The position numbers and the translations under genes are program-made. This document shows, piece by piece, positions 1 through 6,730 of a stretch of 64,000 bases of DNA. Every line of letters starts with the position of its first letter. Within the stretch, counting starts at the first letter, position 1. The DNA lies in NCBI GenBank assembly GCA_017473265.1, contig JAFULQ010000005.1, forward strand, positions 1-64,000. The letters run 5' to 3'. The DNA comes from Erysipelotrichaceae bacterium. GTDB lineage: Bacteria; Bacillota_I; Bacilli_A; Erysipelotrichales; Erysipelotrichaceae. The notes below the pieces were generated by a model, which worked only from the letters and a program-made list of their open reading frames with translations, ran no database searches and was not told where the DNA came from.

Positions 1-68
1 AAGCGCATCCAAAAATACTATTTAAGTTTAGATAACAAACAGCAATCTTATGCGATGGCCTAAGAAAA

Positions 69-93
69 GATGCCTTACATTGCGTAAGGCATC
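69..93 (-). terminator. Rho-independent terminator of ldh
   Basis: A perfect 10-bp stem (GATGCCTTAC / GTAAGGCATC) with a 5-nt loop lies about 70 bases past the ldh stop codon. On the minus strand it is followed by TTTTCTTA. The remaining bases 1-159 show nothing else I can support. Confidence 0.85.
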
Positions 94-159
94 CAATATC
101 TTTATTTATTTCCACTGTCTACTTGACAGGGAGCTGATCAATTGCTATAGCGTTTCTTC

Positions 160-1119
160 TTATTCTTCAAGTGTTGGTTCAACTGATTCTTTGATATATT
201 TTTTCAATGTTTCACAACTATTATCAAATTTGTCTTGGTCACTTTCGGTTAATTTTAGTTTAACGATAGATTGTATACCTTGACGATTGATGACAGCTGG
301 AACACCTGTATAGAATCCTTTGTGTCCATATTCTCCATTTTGATATGCAGATACTGTAAGTATACAATTTTCATTATCTAAAATAGCTAATACTAAACGG
401 TTCAGTGCTAAACCAATTCCATAGTAGGTAGCACGTTTACGATTGATGATTTCATATGCAGATTGTTGCACTTGATAGTAGATTTCATGTAAATCTGATA
501 AATTGCGTTTGGTATCATCTAATAGTTCAAGTAAGTTTTTACATCCTACATATGCATGTACCCATGGCACGAAGCTTGAATCTCCATGTTCTCCCATAAT
601 GTAAGCATGGATGTTTTTACTTGATACTCCTAAATATTCACTCATTAAGTGACGCAAGCGAGCAGTATCTAAAATTGTACCTGAACCAATAACACGGTTG
701 TGTGGTAGGCCAGATACTTTTGATACAACTAATGTCATTAAATCGACAGGGTTTGAAGCAATGATGAAAATTCCATTGAATCCACTTTCCATTACTTGTT
801 CTGTAATACTTCTAATGATACGTGTGTTTTTTGCAGTTAAATCAAGACGTGTTTCACCAGGTTTTTGTGGTGCGCCAGCAGTGATGACAACGATAGAAGC
901 GTCTCCACATTCTTCATAACCACCAGCTTTAATTACCATTTTTGCTTGATGAGAATATGGTAAAGCATGTTGTAAGTCCATAACTTCCCCAATTGCTTTT
1001 TCAGTGTCTAAATCGATTAACACTAACTCATCTAATCCACCAGTACTGATGAATGTATAAGCCATACTCATACCTACAAACCCAGTACCAACAAGAACTA
1101 ATTTTCTCTTTTCATGCAT
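160..1119 (-). CDS. ldh: L-lactate dehydrogenase
   Basis: NAD-dependent L-lactate dehydrogenase, reducing pyruvate to lactate to regenerate NAD+ in fermentation; cytoplasmic. The 319-residue length is normal for the family. Seen: N-terminal Rossmann motif GTGFVGMS, the substrate loop GAPQKPGETR with Gln85 (the lactate rather than malate specificity residue) and Arg91, and the active-site GEHGD with His178. The start is set by GGGAGGAAA a few bases upstream. It is followed by its own terminator, and the SagB-type gene upstream on the same strand has a separate ribosome site, so it is probably monocistronic or weakly coupled. Confidence 0.97.
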   Translation of the reverse strand: MHEKRKLVLVGTGFVGMSMAYTFISTGGLDELVLIDLDTEKAIGEVMDLQHALPYSHQAKMVIKAGGYEECGDASIVVITAGAPQKPGETRLDLTAKNTRIIRSITEQVMESGFNGIFIIASNPVDLMTLVVSKVSGLPHNRVIGSGTILDTARLRHLMSEYLGVSSKNIHAYIMGEHGDSSFVPWVHAYVGCKNLLELLDDTKRNLSDLHEIYYQVQQSAYEIINRKRATYYGIGLALNRLVLAILDNENCILTVSAYQNGEYGHKGFYTGVPAVINRQGIQSIVKLKLTESDQDKFDNSCETLKKYIKESVEPTLEE

Positions 1120-1208
1120 GATAATTTCCTCCCATATTAGTTACTTTTAGAATATCACTTTTTATCTTTTGTAACAATTATATTGACTATAATTTATGAA
1201 AAAAATGT

Positions 1209-1976
1209 TTATTTTAAGCATCCAACTGGTGAGGTATATACCATAAATTCTTCTTTATTATCTAAGCCAAATACTTTAGCACAACTATCTCCATCATATG
1301 CCGCGACTCCACATGTACCTAATTCTAAGGCAGCGCATGCTAAATATAAGTTTTCTCCTACATGTCCAATATCCATTAATGCAGGACGATGAGCAAAGAT
1401 TCCATATCTCCACTCACAACGATATGGAACAATTGACCAATAGAAGACAACAGCTGCTTTTTCTGCCCAGCTTTGTCCAACTAAAGTTGTAGTGATACTA
1501 ATATTCTTTTCTTCAAAAGAGTGTAAATATTCTAATTGGTGTTCCATTGGTAAATAGTGATAACAACCATTTTCTAATCCTTCAACGTTTTGAATGACAA
1601 GATAGGTTTCAAATGGATGTCTAGCGCCACCAGAAGGTACAGTACGAATGGTCGCATAGTTTTGTCCGCGAATTTCTTTTACACCTTGAGTTGCCCATAA
1701 TAAGTATGATAATTGTAATAAGGTAACTGGTGTTTGGGTATAAACACGAGAACTTTTGCGTTCTGTTAAAATTCTAGTAAAGTCATTGATGATTTCTAAA
1801 TCTTCAAAGTTCTTAGGTAAATCAATACGACTATCTGTCATTGGAGCTTTTGTTAGTGGTGGTTGTGGTTTCTTTAATTGTTGATCAGACTCAAAATCAC
1901 TATTTTCTTGTTCTTCGGAGAACTTCATAAAATCTCTTCCAATTGTAATCATTTTTTTGATATATTTTTCATCCAT
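1209..1976 (-). CDS. SagB/ThcOx-type FMN dehydrogenase (nitroreductase fold)
   Basis: 255-residue nitroreductase-superfamily protein of the SagB/ThcOx type, the flavoenzymes that oxidise azolines in thiazole/oxazole-modified peptides. The family core is visible from about residue 70: RKSSRVYTQTPVTLLQLSYL, then TVPSGGARHPFETYL, and the C-terminal HVGENLYLACAALELG. The first 60 residues are charged and not conserved-looking. No precursor peptide, cyclodehydratase or transporter is nearby, so a natural-product role is not supported; orphan members are common. Start chosen at 1976 behind AAGGAGA. Divergent from deoC, with overlapping promoter space at 2000-2032. Confidence 0.85.
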   Translation of the reverse strand: MDEKYIKKMITIGRDFMKFSEEQENSDFESDQQLKKPQPPLTKAPMTDSRIDLPKNFEDLEIINDFTRILTERKSSRVYTQTPVTLLQLSYLLWATQGVKEIRGQNYATIRTVPSGGARHPFETYLVIQNVEGLENGCYHYLPMEHQLEYLHSFEEKNISITTTLVGQSWAEKAAVVFYWSIVPYRCEWRYGIFAHRPALMDIGHVGENLYLACAALELGTCGVAAYDGDSCAKVFGLDNKEEFMVYTSPVGCLK

Positions 1977-1999
1977 AAATTTTTCTCCTTTTTTATTTT

Positions 2000-2032
2000 A
2001 TTATAACAAAAGAGTTACAATTGTATTATAAT
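2000..2032. promoter_or_regulatory. Divergent -10 elements for deoC and the SagB-type gene
   Basis: TATAAT at 2027-2032 on the plus strand suits deoC. The complementary ATTATA at 2000-2005 gives TATAAT on the minus strand for the SagB-type gene. No convincing -35 is seen for either. Confidence 0.5.
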
Positions 2033-2062
2033 ATATTTAGTAATTTGAAAGGAAAATTTAAA

Positions 2063-2797
2063 ATGAAAAGACCTGATAAAAAAGCATGTGAAATGAGCGC
2101 TAAAGAATTAGCTGCTTATATTGATTATTCTGTATTAAAACCAGAATTTACTGAACAAGAAATTATCGACTTAACAAAAGATGGTGTAGCTTTAGGATGT
2201 GCTACAATTTGTATCAATCCTGGATACATGGACTTATGTGAACCATTAGTAAAAGGTTCTGAAACTATGTTATGTCCAGTATGTGATTTCCCATTTGGTA
2301 CAAGTTCAACTGAATCTAAAGTGAAACAAATCGAAATCGTTGCTAAATATGACACAGTTAAAGAAGTAGATATCGTTGCGAACTTTGGTTTAATCCGTAG
2401 TGGTAAATATGAAGAAGTTACTAAAGATATCAAAGCTTGTGTAGAAGCTGCACATAAATATGGACGTGAAATTAAAGTGATCTTCGAAACAGATGCTTTA
2501 AATGAAGAACAAGTAAGAAAAACATGTCAATGTTGTATTGAAGCTGGCGCAGACTTTGTTAAAACATCTACAGGATTCTTAACAGGACACAATAATGTTG
2601 GTGCTCAACCTGAGTTAATCGCTATGATGATGGAAGAAGTTGGCGATAAATGTAAGATTAAAGGTAGTGGATGTATCCGTACTCGTGAACATTTCTTAAA
2701 ATTAATTGATATGGGAATTGATCGTATGGGTATTGGTTATAAATCTGTACCTGTAGTATTAGGTTTAGACAATAAAGTATCTAAAGAAAATTATTAA
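2063..2797 (+). CDS. deoC: Deoxyribose-phosphate aldolase
   Basis: Class I aldolase cleaving 2-deoxyribose-5-phosphate to acetaldehyde and glyceraldehyde-3-phosphate in deoxynucleoside breakdown. Seen: IDYSVLKPEFT near the N-terminus (family LDHTLLKPE-like), Schiff-base Lys167 in DFVKTSTGF, and the second lysine Lys200 in IKGSGCIRT. I chose the ATG at 2063, which follows GAAAGGAAA. An upstream in-frame TTG at 2021 would overlap the -10 box. 244 residues, normal length. Single gene with its own terminator; no deoxyribonucleoside kinase or phosphorylase is adjacent. Confidence 0.95.
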   Translation: MKRPDKKACEMSAKELAAYIDYSVLKPEFTEQEIIDLTKDGVALGCATICINPGYMDLCEPLVKGSETMLCPVCDFPFGTSSTESKVKQIEIVAKYDTVKEVDIVANFGLIRSGKYEEVTKDIKACVEAAHKYGREIKVIFETDALNEEQVRKTCQCCIEAGADFVKTSTGFLTGHNNVGAQPELIAMMMEEVGDKCKIKGSGCIRTREHFLKLIDMGIDRMGIGYKSVPVVLGLDNKVSKENY

Positions 2798-2804
2798 TCA
2801 TAAG

Positions 2805-2834
2805 ACTACTCAATGAAGATTGAGTAGTTTTTTT
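2805..2834 (+). terminator. deoC terminator
   Basis: 10-bp perfect stem ACTACTCAAT / ATTGAGTAGT with a GAAG loop, followed by seven T. Confidence 0.92.
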
Positions 2835-2906
2835 ATGTTTTGGTAGGAATAATTAAAAAACTTGTAGAAAAAGATAGTAGAGGCATAAAGAGGGAGAGTG
2901 ATATGA

Positions 2907-2975
2907 ATGTCTCTACTAGTGTTTGGAAAGAAGTATGAATATGATATTCATCATTCTTTTGGATATAGTATGTAA
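2907..2975 (+). CDS. Overlapping leader mini-ORF, copy 1
   Basis: 22-codon ORF beginning MSLLVFGKKY and overlapping the start of the toxin ORF in another frame. AGGGAGAG lies about 10 bases upstream, inside the loop of the 5' hairpin. A mini-ORF at the same relative frame exists in copies 2 and 3, which suggests translation may be coupled to the toxin, as mok is to hok. The peptide itself may be irrelevant. Confidence 0.4.
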   Translation: MSLLVFGKKYEYDIHHSFGYSM

Positions 2976-3021
2976 AAACTATATCTTAATTAAAGAGTGT
3001 CTAAAATTAATTAGAAAATAA
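2935..3021 (+). CDS. Small hydrophobic peptide, candidate type I toxin (copy 1)
   Basis: 28-residue peptide: starts MNM, then a hydrophobic stretch IFIILLDIV followed by a basic tail ending KLIRK. GGAAAG sits 6 bases before the ATG and overlaps the locus-specific direct repeat. Copy 2 differs at one residue (Asn2 to Asp). Copy 3 at 42906 keeps the pattern FIIL-[LV]-D and a KL-x-x-[KR] end despite strong divergence, which argues for real coding. Membrane toxin function is inferred from layout and hydrophobicity only. I do not recognise the family. Confidence 0.6.
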   Translation: MNMIFIILLDIVCKNYILIKECLKLIRK

Positions 3022-3041
3022 TTTAGAACTTCTTCTCCCTC

Positions 3042-3095
3042 AAAAAACGAAACCCCAGTGAGTCGACATCACTGGGGTTTCTTCGTGTTTGGAAC
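3042..3095 (-). ncRNA. Candidate antisense RNA antitoxin, copy 1
   Basis: Predicted from a minus-strand promoter (-35 TTGGAT at 3124-3129, 16-bp spacer, -10 TATAAT at 3102-3107). Transcription would start near 3095 and end at the T6 tract left of the terminator palindrome, giving about 54 nt. Its first ten bases would be the complement of the direct repeat that overlaps the toxin ribosome site. Fst RNA II is of similar size and layout. Confidence 0.55.
3049..3081. terminator. Bidirectional terminator, type I locus copy 1
   Basis: 13-bp perfect palindrome GAAACCCCAGTGA / TCACTGGGGTTTC with loop GTCGACA. Minus-strand reading gives GTTTTTTG after the stem; plus-strand reading gives CTTC after GGGGTTT. 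It would end both the toxin mRNA and the antisense RNA. Confidence 0.85.
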
Positions 3096-3101
3096 ATATA
3101 T

Positions 3102-3129
3102 ATTATATCAAAAATATATGGATATCCAA
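3102..3129 (-). promoter_or_regulatory. Antisense RNA promoter, copy 1
   Basis: Minus strand TTGGAT, 16 bases, TATAAT. It is repeated exactly in copy 2 and is the best promoter in the locus. Confidence 0.7.
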
Positions 3130-3258
3130 TAGCAAGTTTGTCTTAGAGTAAACTAGTAGTATTCATAGTTTTCTTAATAAATTTAGTGATTCAGGTAGGA
3201 ATAATTCGAAAATATGTAGAAAAAGATAGTAGAGGCATAAAGAGGGAGAGTGATTGCA

Positions 3259-3327
3259 ATGTCTCTACTATCGATTGGAAAGAAGTATGGATATGATATT
3301 CATCATTCTTTTGGATATAGTATGTAA
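3259..3327 (+). CDS. Overlapping leader mini-ORF, copy 2
   Basis: 22 codons beginning MSLLSIGKKY, in the same frame relation to the toxin as in copy 1 (starts 28 bases before the toxin ATG). AGGGAGAG lies about 10 bases upstream. Confidence 0.4.
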   Translation: MSLLSIGKKYGYDIHHSFGYSM

Positions 3328-3373
3328 AAACTATATCTTAATTAAAGAGTGTCTAAAATTAATTAGAAAATAA
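3287..3373 (+). CDS. Small hydrophobic peptide, candidate type I toxin (copy 2)
   Basis: 28-residue peptide, identical to copy 1 except Asp for Asn at position 2: MDM, then IFIILLDIVCKNY and a basic C-terminus. GGAAAGAAG precedes the ATG and overlaps direct repeat CGATTGGAA. Toxin role is inferred. Confidence 0.6.
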   Translation: MDMIFIILLDIVCKNYILIKECLKLIRK

Positions 3374-3393
3374 TTTAGAGCTTCTTTCTCCCT

Positions 3394-3447
3394 CAAAGGC
3401 GAAACCCCAGTGAGCCGAATTCACTGGGGTTTCTTAGCGATTGGAAC
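3394..3447 (-). ncRNA. Candidate antisense RNA antitoxin, copy 2
   Basis: From minus-strand promoter TTGGAT (3476-3481), 16 bp, TATAAT (3454-3459). It would begin with the complement of CGATTGGAA and end after the 3401-3433 palindrome. The T tract past the stem is shorter than in copy 1 (GCCTTTG). Confidence 0.55.
3401..3433. terminator. Bidirectional terminator, type I locus copy 2
   Basis: The same 13-bp arms as copy 1 (GAAACCCCAGTGA / TCACTGGGGTTTC) but a different loop, GCCGAAT. Confidence 0.82.
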
Positions 3448-3453
3448 ACATAT

Positions 3454-3481
3454 ATTATATCAAAAATATATGGATATCCAA
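3454..3481 (-). promoter_or_regulatory. Antisense RNA promoter, copy 2
   Basis: Minus strand TTGGAT, 16 bases, TATAAT, identical to copy 1. Confidence 0.7.
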
Positions 3482-3531
3482 TAGCAAGTTTGTGTACATG
3501 AAACTAGTCATATTTATAAGGGTTATGCTTT

Positions 3532-3560
3532 TTGAGATATAAAAAAGAATATGCTATAAT
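3532..3560 (+). promoter_or_regulatory. Promoter of the antiporter gene
   Basis: -35 TTGAGA (3532-3537), 17-bp spacer, -10 TATAAT (3555-3560) with extended TGC. It rules out upstream in-frame starts of the antiporter. Confidence 0.85.
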
Positions 3561-3588
3561 ATGTTTCATTGTAAAAGGAGGGGTAAAA

Positions 3589-5178
3589 ATGAATGAGCCA
3601 TTGTTGTTAGTGGGTATTGTGATTTTAATTTGTGTGTTGATTCATCGATGGACTGAAAAATTGCCGGTTCCTTCTTTGTTAATATTTTTAGGTTTAGGAA
3701 TGCTATTTGGTGAAAATGGTATTTTGCGAATTCCTTTTGATGATTATTTGATGTCTGAATGGATTTGTTCAATAGCATTGGTATTTATTATTTATTATGG
3801 TGGATTTGGTATTAATCTTAAGGAAGCGAAAAAAGTAATTGTTCCTTCTGTTTTACTATCAACGATAGGTGTAGTTTTAACTACTGTTTTTGTGGGATTG
3901 TTTGTTCATTGGACATTAAAACTATCTTTATTAGAAGGTATGTTAATTGGGGCAGTAATTTCTTCTACAGATGCTGCCAGTGTCTTTAGTGTATTACGTG
4001 CGCAAAAGTTAAGTCTAAAATATAGTACGGACTCTATGTTGGAGATGGAATCAGGTTCCAATGACCCATTTTCATATATGTTAACAGTAGTGTTTACTGC
4101 TTTGTTATTGGCACAAGAAGTATCTATTCCATTATTACTTATATCTCAAGTAGTATTTGGATGTCTTGCGGGTATTTTAATGGGGAAAATTGGTGTATAT
4201 GCTTTAAATCGTTTAAATACTAGTTTAGATCAAGCGGAAACTATTTTAGTTGTTGCGACAGTGTTGATTGCTTATGCATTACCTGCAGTGTTTGGTGGTA
4301 ATGGGTATATTTCAGTTTATTTATGTGGAATTATTATGGGAAATGCAGATATTCCTAAGAAGAAAGAACATGTTCATTTCTTTGATACATTAACAGGTAT
4401 TGCCCAAATGTTGATTTTCTTCTTATTAGGATTATTGGTGACTCCAATGAATTTATCAGAAGTATTTGTTCCAGCGTTAGTCATTATGTTGTTTTTAACC
4501 TTTGTTGCTCGTCCTTTAGCGGTGAGTTTATTATTAGCGTTTAATCGATCAAAAATTAAACAAATAGGTTTAGTTTCTTGGGCTGGTTTTCGTGGAGCCG
4601 CATCTATTGTATTTGCAATTTATGTAGTTGTACGAAATGTAGAAATGACCTATCCATTATTTAATTTGGTGTTCTGTATTGTATTGTTATCGATTGCTAT
4701 TCAAGGTTCCTTGTTGCCGTTTGTATCAAGAGTACTTAAAATGATTGATTATGATAAGAATATTCAAAGAACATTTAATGATTATCAAGAAAATACGGCT
4801 ATTAATTTTGTTCGTTTGCATATTGATGAAGGTCATAAATGGGAAGGTAAACTGATTCGTGAGCTAGAGTTACCAAATGAAATATTAATTGTATTATTGG
4901 TAAGAAATCAATTGGATTTAGTAGTGCCTAGAGGGGATACTAAAATTGAAAAAGGGGATTTATTAGTACTTGCTGGTCAAGAGTTTGATGATCGTAGTCA
5001 ATTTATGTTACAAGAAGTAGTTATTGGAAATAATCACAAGTGGAATCATCGTTCATTGAGTGATATTGCTATGAAAAAAGGTTTAATTGTGATGTTACAA
5101 AGAGGAAAGGATACCATTGTACCTTCTGGTGATACCGTATTACAAGAAGATGATGTATTGGTAATAGCAAAATTCTAA
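3589..5178 (+). CDS. CPA1-type K+ or Na+/H+ antiporter with two TrkA-C domains
   Basis: 529-residue monovalent cation/proton antiporter of the NhaP2/CvrA (cell volume regulation) type. The first ~390 residues are about 12-13 membrane segments with the family motif ISSTDAASVFSVLR and MESGSNDPFSYML. The C-terminus carries two successive TrkA-C-like folds (EGKLIRELELPNEILIVLLV... and HRSLSDIAMKKGLIVML...), the usual ligand-binding regulators of such transporters. Start at the ATG behind AAAGGAGGGG. The ion cannot be decided from sequence. Its TAA overlaps the ATG of the glycosylase gene by one base, so the two are co-transcribed. Confidence 0.9.
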   Translation: MNEPLLLVGIVILICVLIHRWTEKLPVPSLLIFLGLGMLFGENGILRIPFDDYLMSEWICSIALVFIIYYGGFGINLKEAKKVIVPSVLLSTIGVVLTTVFVGLFVHWTLKLSLLEGMLIGAVISSTDAASVFSVLRAQKLSLKYSTDSMLEMESGSNDPFSYMLTVVFTALLLAQEVSIPLLLISQVVFGCLAGILMGKIGVYALNRLNTSLDQAETILVVATVLIAYALPAVFGGNGYISVYLCGIIMGNADIPKKKEHVHFFDTLTGIAQMLIFFLLGLLVTPMNLSEVFVPALVIMLFLTFVARPLAVSLLLAFNRSKIKQIGLVSWAGFRGAASIVFAIYVVVRNVEMTYPLFNLVFCIVLLSIAIQGSLLPFVSRVLKMIDYDKNIQRTFNDYQENTAINFVRLHIDEGHKWEGKLIRELELPNEILIVLLVRNQLDLVVPRGDTKIEKGDLLVLAGQEFDDRSQFMLQEVVIGNNHKWNHRSLSDIAMKKGLIVMLQRGKDTIVPSGDTVLQEDDVLVIAKF

Positions 5179-5651
5179 TGGAAAGAGTATTTCATGAGTT
5201 TGGTCCATTTTATAATTGTGATTCTAAAATATTGATTTTAGGAAGTTTTCCATCTGTTAAAAGTAGGGAAGTTAACTTTTATTATGGTCATCCTCAAAAT
5301 CGTTTTTGGAAAGTTTTAGTAAGTGTCTATAAAGATGATTTGCCTATAACGATTGAAGATAAGAAAGCATTTTTAACAAAACATCATATTGCCTTATGGG
5401 ATAGTATTGCTTCTTGTGTTATACAGGGTTCTAGTGATGCCAGTATTCAAAATGTAGAAATAAACAATATACAAGAAATTATCGAGAAAACAAAGATTCA
5501 AACAATTGTTCTTAATGGTAAAGCAGCTAGTAAATACTTTGTAAAACCAGCTAATTTTGATGGGGAAATACATGTATTACCATCTACAAGTGCTGCCAAT
5601 GCAAGCTATACATTGGATAAATTAATTGAGAAATGGAAAGTCATACAGTGA
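5178..5651 (+). CDS. DNA-deoxyinosine (hypoxanthine) glycosylase, UDG superfamily
   Basis: 157-residue uracil-DNA-glycosylase-superfamily protein, closest by motif to the hypoxanthine-DNA glycosylase branch that excises deaminated adenine. Seen: KILILGSFPSVKSREVNFYYGHPQNRFWKVL near the N-terminus (motif 1 with the GSFPS loop and the following YGHPQNRFW) and the LPSTSAANA motif 2 near the C-terminus. One-base overlap with the antiporter stop and no separate ribosome site of note, so translation is probably coupled. Ends in a terminator that overlaps its stop codon. Confidence 0.85.
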   Translation: MERVFHEFGPFYNCDSKILILGSFPSVKSREVNFYYGHPQNRFWKVLVSVYKDDLPITIEDKKAFLTKHHIALWDSIASCVIQGSSDASIQNVEINNIQEIIEKTKIQTIVLNGKAASKYFVKPANFDGEIHVLPSTSAANASYTLDKLIEKWKVIQ

Positions 5652-5662
5652 CTTTTCTTTTT
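5637..5662 (+). terminator. Terminator after the glycosylase
   Basis: 7-bp stem AAAGTCA / TGACTTT, 5-nt loop, then TCTTTTTT. The right arm includes the stop codon. Confidence 0.75.
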
Positions 5663-5665
5663 TAT

Positions 5666-5694
5666 TTGACATACCTTGTAACTCTAGGTATACT
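5666..5694 (+). promoter_or_regulatory. PadR operon promoter with internal inverted repeat
   Basis: Near-consensus TTGACA (5666-5671), 17 bp, TATACT (5689-5694). An inverted repeat ATACCT (5671-5676) / AGGTAT (5686-5691) lies between and over the two boxes, a plausible autoregulatory site for PadR. Confidence 0.8.
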
Positions 5695-5728
5695 ATACAT
5701 AGAGATACGAGGTATAGGAGGTATTCAT

Positions 5729-6055
5729 ATGATTGATAAAGGATATATTTCAGGAAGTACAAGATTATTAGTTTTAAATGTATTACAAGAAAAAGCATGT
5801 CATGGATATGAAATTATTAAAGTATTAAAATTGCGTTCAAATGATGTCTTTGATATGAAAGAAGGTACATTGTATCCAATTTTACATAAATTAGAAAATG
5901 ATGAATATATCATTTCTAAAAATGAAATGGTCAATGGTAGAATGCGTAAGGTATATCATATTACAGATAAAGGAGTTAAGGTTTTAGCAGAAGATAAGGC
6001 CCAATGGAAAGAATTTTCTAGTGCAGTCAATCAAGTCATTGCATTTGGAGGATAG
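5729..6055 (+). CDS. PadR-family transcriptional regulator
   Basis: 108-residue winged-helix repressor of the PadR (PF03551) family. Seen: GSTRLLVLNVLQEKACHGYEI followed by MKEGTLYPILHKLENDEYI, the helix-turn-helix and wing, and RKVYHITDKGVKVL. Start chosen at the ATG behind AGGAGG (5716-5721); the ORF extends upstream only through the promoter. It heads an operon with the duplicated membrane module downstream (3-base gap), a common arrangement in which PadR controls an envelope-associated gene set. Likely autoregulated through the inverted repeat in its promoter. Confidence 0.92.
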   Translation: MIDKGYISGSTRLLVLNVLQEKACHGYEIIKVLKLRSNDVFDMKEGTLYPILHKLENDEYIISKNEMVNGRMRKVYHITDKGVKVLAEDKAQWKEFSSAVNQVIAFGG

Positions 6056-6058
6056 TGT

Positions 6059-6730
6059 ATGAATAAGCATGAATTTCTTGAAACGGTAAAGAAACAAGTC
6101 TTATACATATTTGACCGTCAAGATATTGTTTATGAACTAAGTGAGCATATTGATGATAGTGCTAGAGATATGATGGAAGAAGGCTTGAGTTATGATGAGG
6201 CTTTGGATATTGCAATAAAACAAATGGGAAATCCTGTTGAAATAGGTAAGGAATTGAATAAAGCACATCATCCATTCATAGGATATACATTTTTAATTTC
6301 TAAAATCATTATTATTTTGAACATCATACCAATGTTTCTTTGTGTAGGTATGCTTGGATTTGATACTATTAACTTTGTTCTACCAGTTTCTACAAGAGGT
6401 GGAGAAGATGTAGTTGAAATAAAAGAAACTATCGAATTACCTACTGAGAGATTTTTTATTGATAAAGTATGTGTAAAAGATGATACTTATTATTTAACAT
6501 ATCGTAGCATCAATAATATTACATATACACGCACTACATATGGCATGAGACCTTTTTTAATTGTGGATGAATTAGGTCAATCAATTGAAAGAAGCTCAAA
6601 TAGTCATGGTGGTTGGATTTGCGATATTGGATTTAGAGAATTTGAAATGCCAGATGACAAGATATTATATTTGAAATTTATTGATCATCAAATCATAACT
6701 TTAGATTTGACGGAGTATGGATATGAATAA
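6059..6730 (+). CDS. Membrane protein with PadR-associated N-terminal prefix domain (module 1, gene A)
   Basis: 223 residues. The N-terminal ~70 residues (FLETVKKQVLYIFDRQDI, then HIDDSARDMMEEGLSYDEAL and KQMGNPVEIGKELN) match the helical prefix found in DUF1700/permease-prefix proteins next to PadR genes. One or two membrane segments follow at about 75-105, and the C-terminal half looks like an exported beta-rich domain. Its paralogue at 7272 shares the same architecture and many motifs (YKDDTYYLTYRS-like, ending LEYGYE-like). Function unknown. Confidence 0.8.
   Translation: MNKHEFLETVKKQVLYIFDRQDIVYELSEHIDDSARDMMEEGLSYDEALDIAIKQMGNPVEIGKELNKAHHPFIGYTFLISKIIIILNIIPMFLCVGMLGFDTINFVLPVSTRGGEDVVEIKETIELPTERFFIDKVCVKDDTYYLTYRSINNITYTRTTYGMRPFLIVDELGQSIERSSNSHGGWICDIGFREFEMPDDKILYLKFIDHQIITLDLTEYGYE

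Larger units (their letters stand above)
2841..3130. other. Candidate type I TA locus, copy 1
   Basis: Part of the 790-base stretch without long ORFs. In order it holds: a hairpin with arms 2875-2882 and 2911-2918 (TAGTAGAG / CTCTACTA); a direct repeat GTGTTTGGAA at 2919-2928; the peptide gene 2935-3021; a palindromic terminator 3049-3081; the second copy of the direct repeat at 3085-3094; and a minus-strand promoter at 3102-3129. The arrangement copies Fst/par-type antisense loci. Copy 2 starts about 350 bases downstream and is nearly identical outside the repeat and terminator loop. The sense promoter is not clear. Confidence 0.7.
3193..3482. other. Candidate type I TA locus, copy 2
   Basis: Tandem copy of the 2841-3130 unit in the same orientation. 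5' hairpin arms are 3225-3234 and 3263-3272 (GATAGTAGAG / CTCTACTATC). The direct repeat here is CGATTGGAA, at 3272-3280 and 3438-3446. Differences from copy 1 concentrate in the repeat pair, the terminator loop and the bases just outside them. The peptide gene and antisense promoter are almost unchanged. Confidence 0.7.

Noticed and set aside
2875-2918. Covariation as proof of the 5' hairpin in the type I loci
   Set aside because: The left arm is the same in all copies and could also belong to a promoter, so pairing is plausible but not proven.
2841-3482. The duplicated 2.8-3.5 kb units as an insertion sequence, MITE or CRISPR-like repeat
   Set aside because: No terminal inverted repeats, transposase or target duplication. 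The third copy has diverged but keeps an ORF, terminator and promoter, which a passive repeat would not.
3532-3588. Upstream start of the antiporter
   Set aside because: It coincides with the -35 and -10 boxes of its own promoter.
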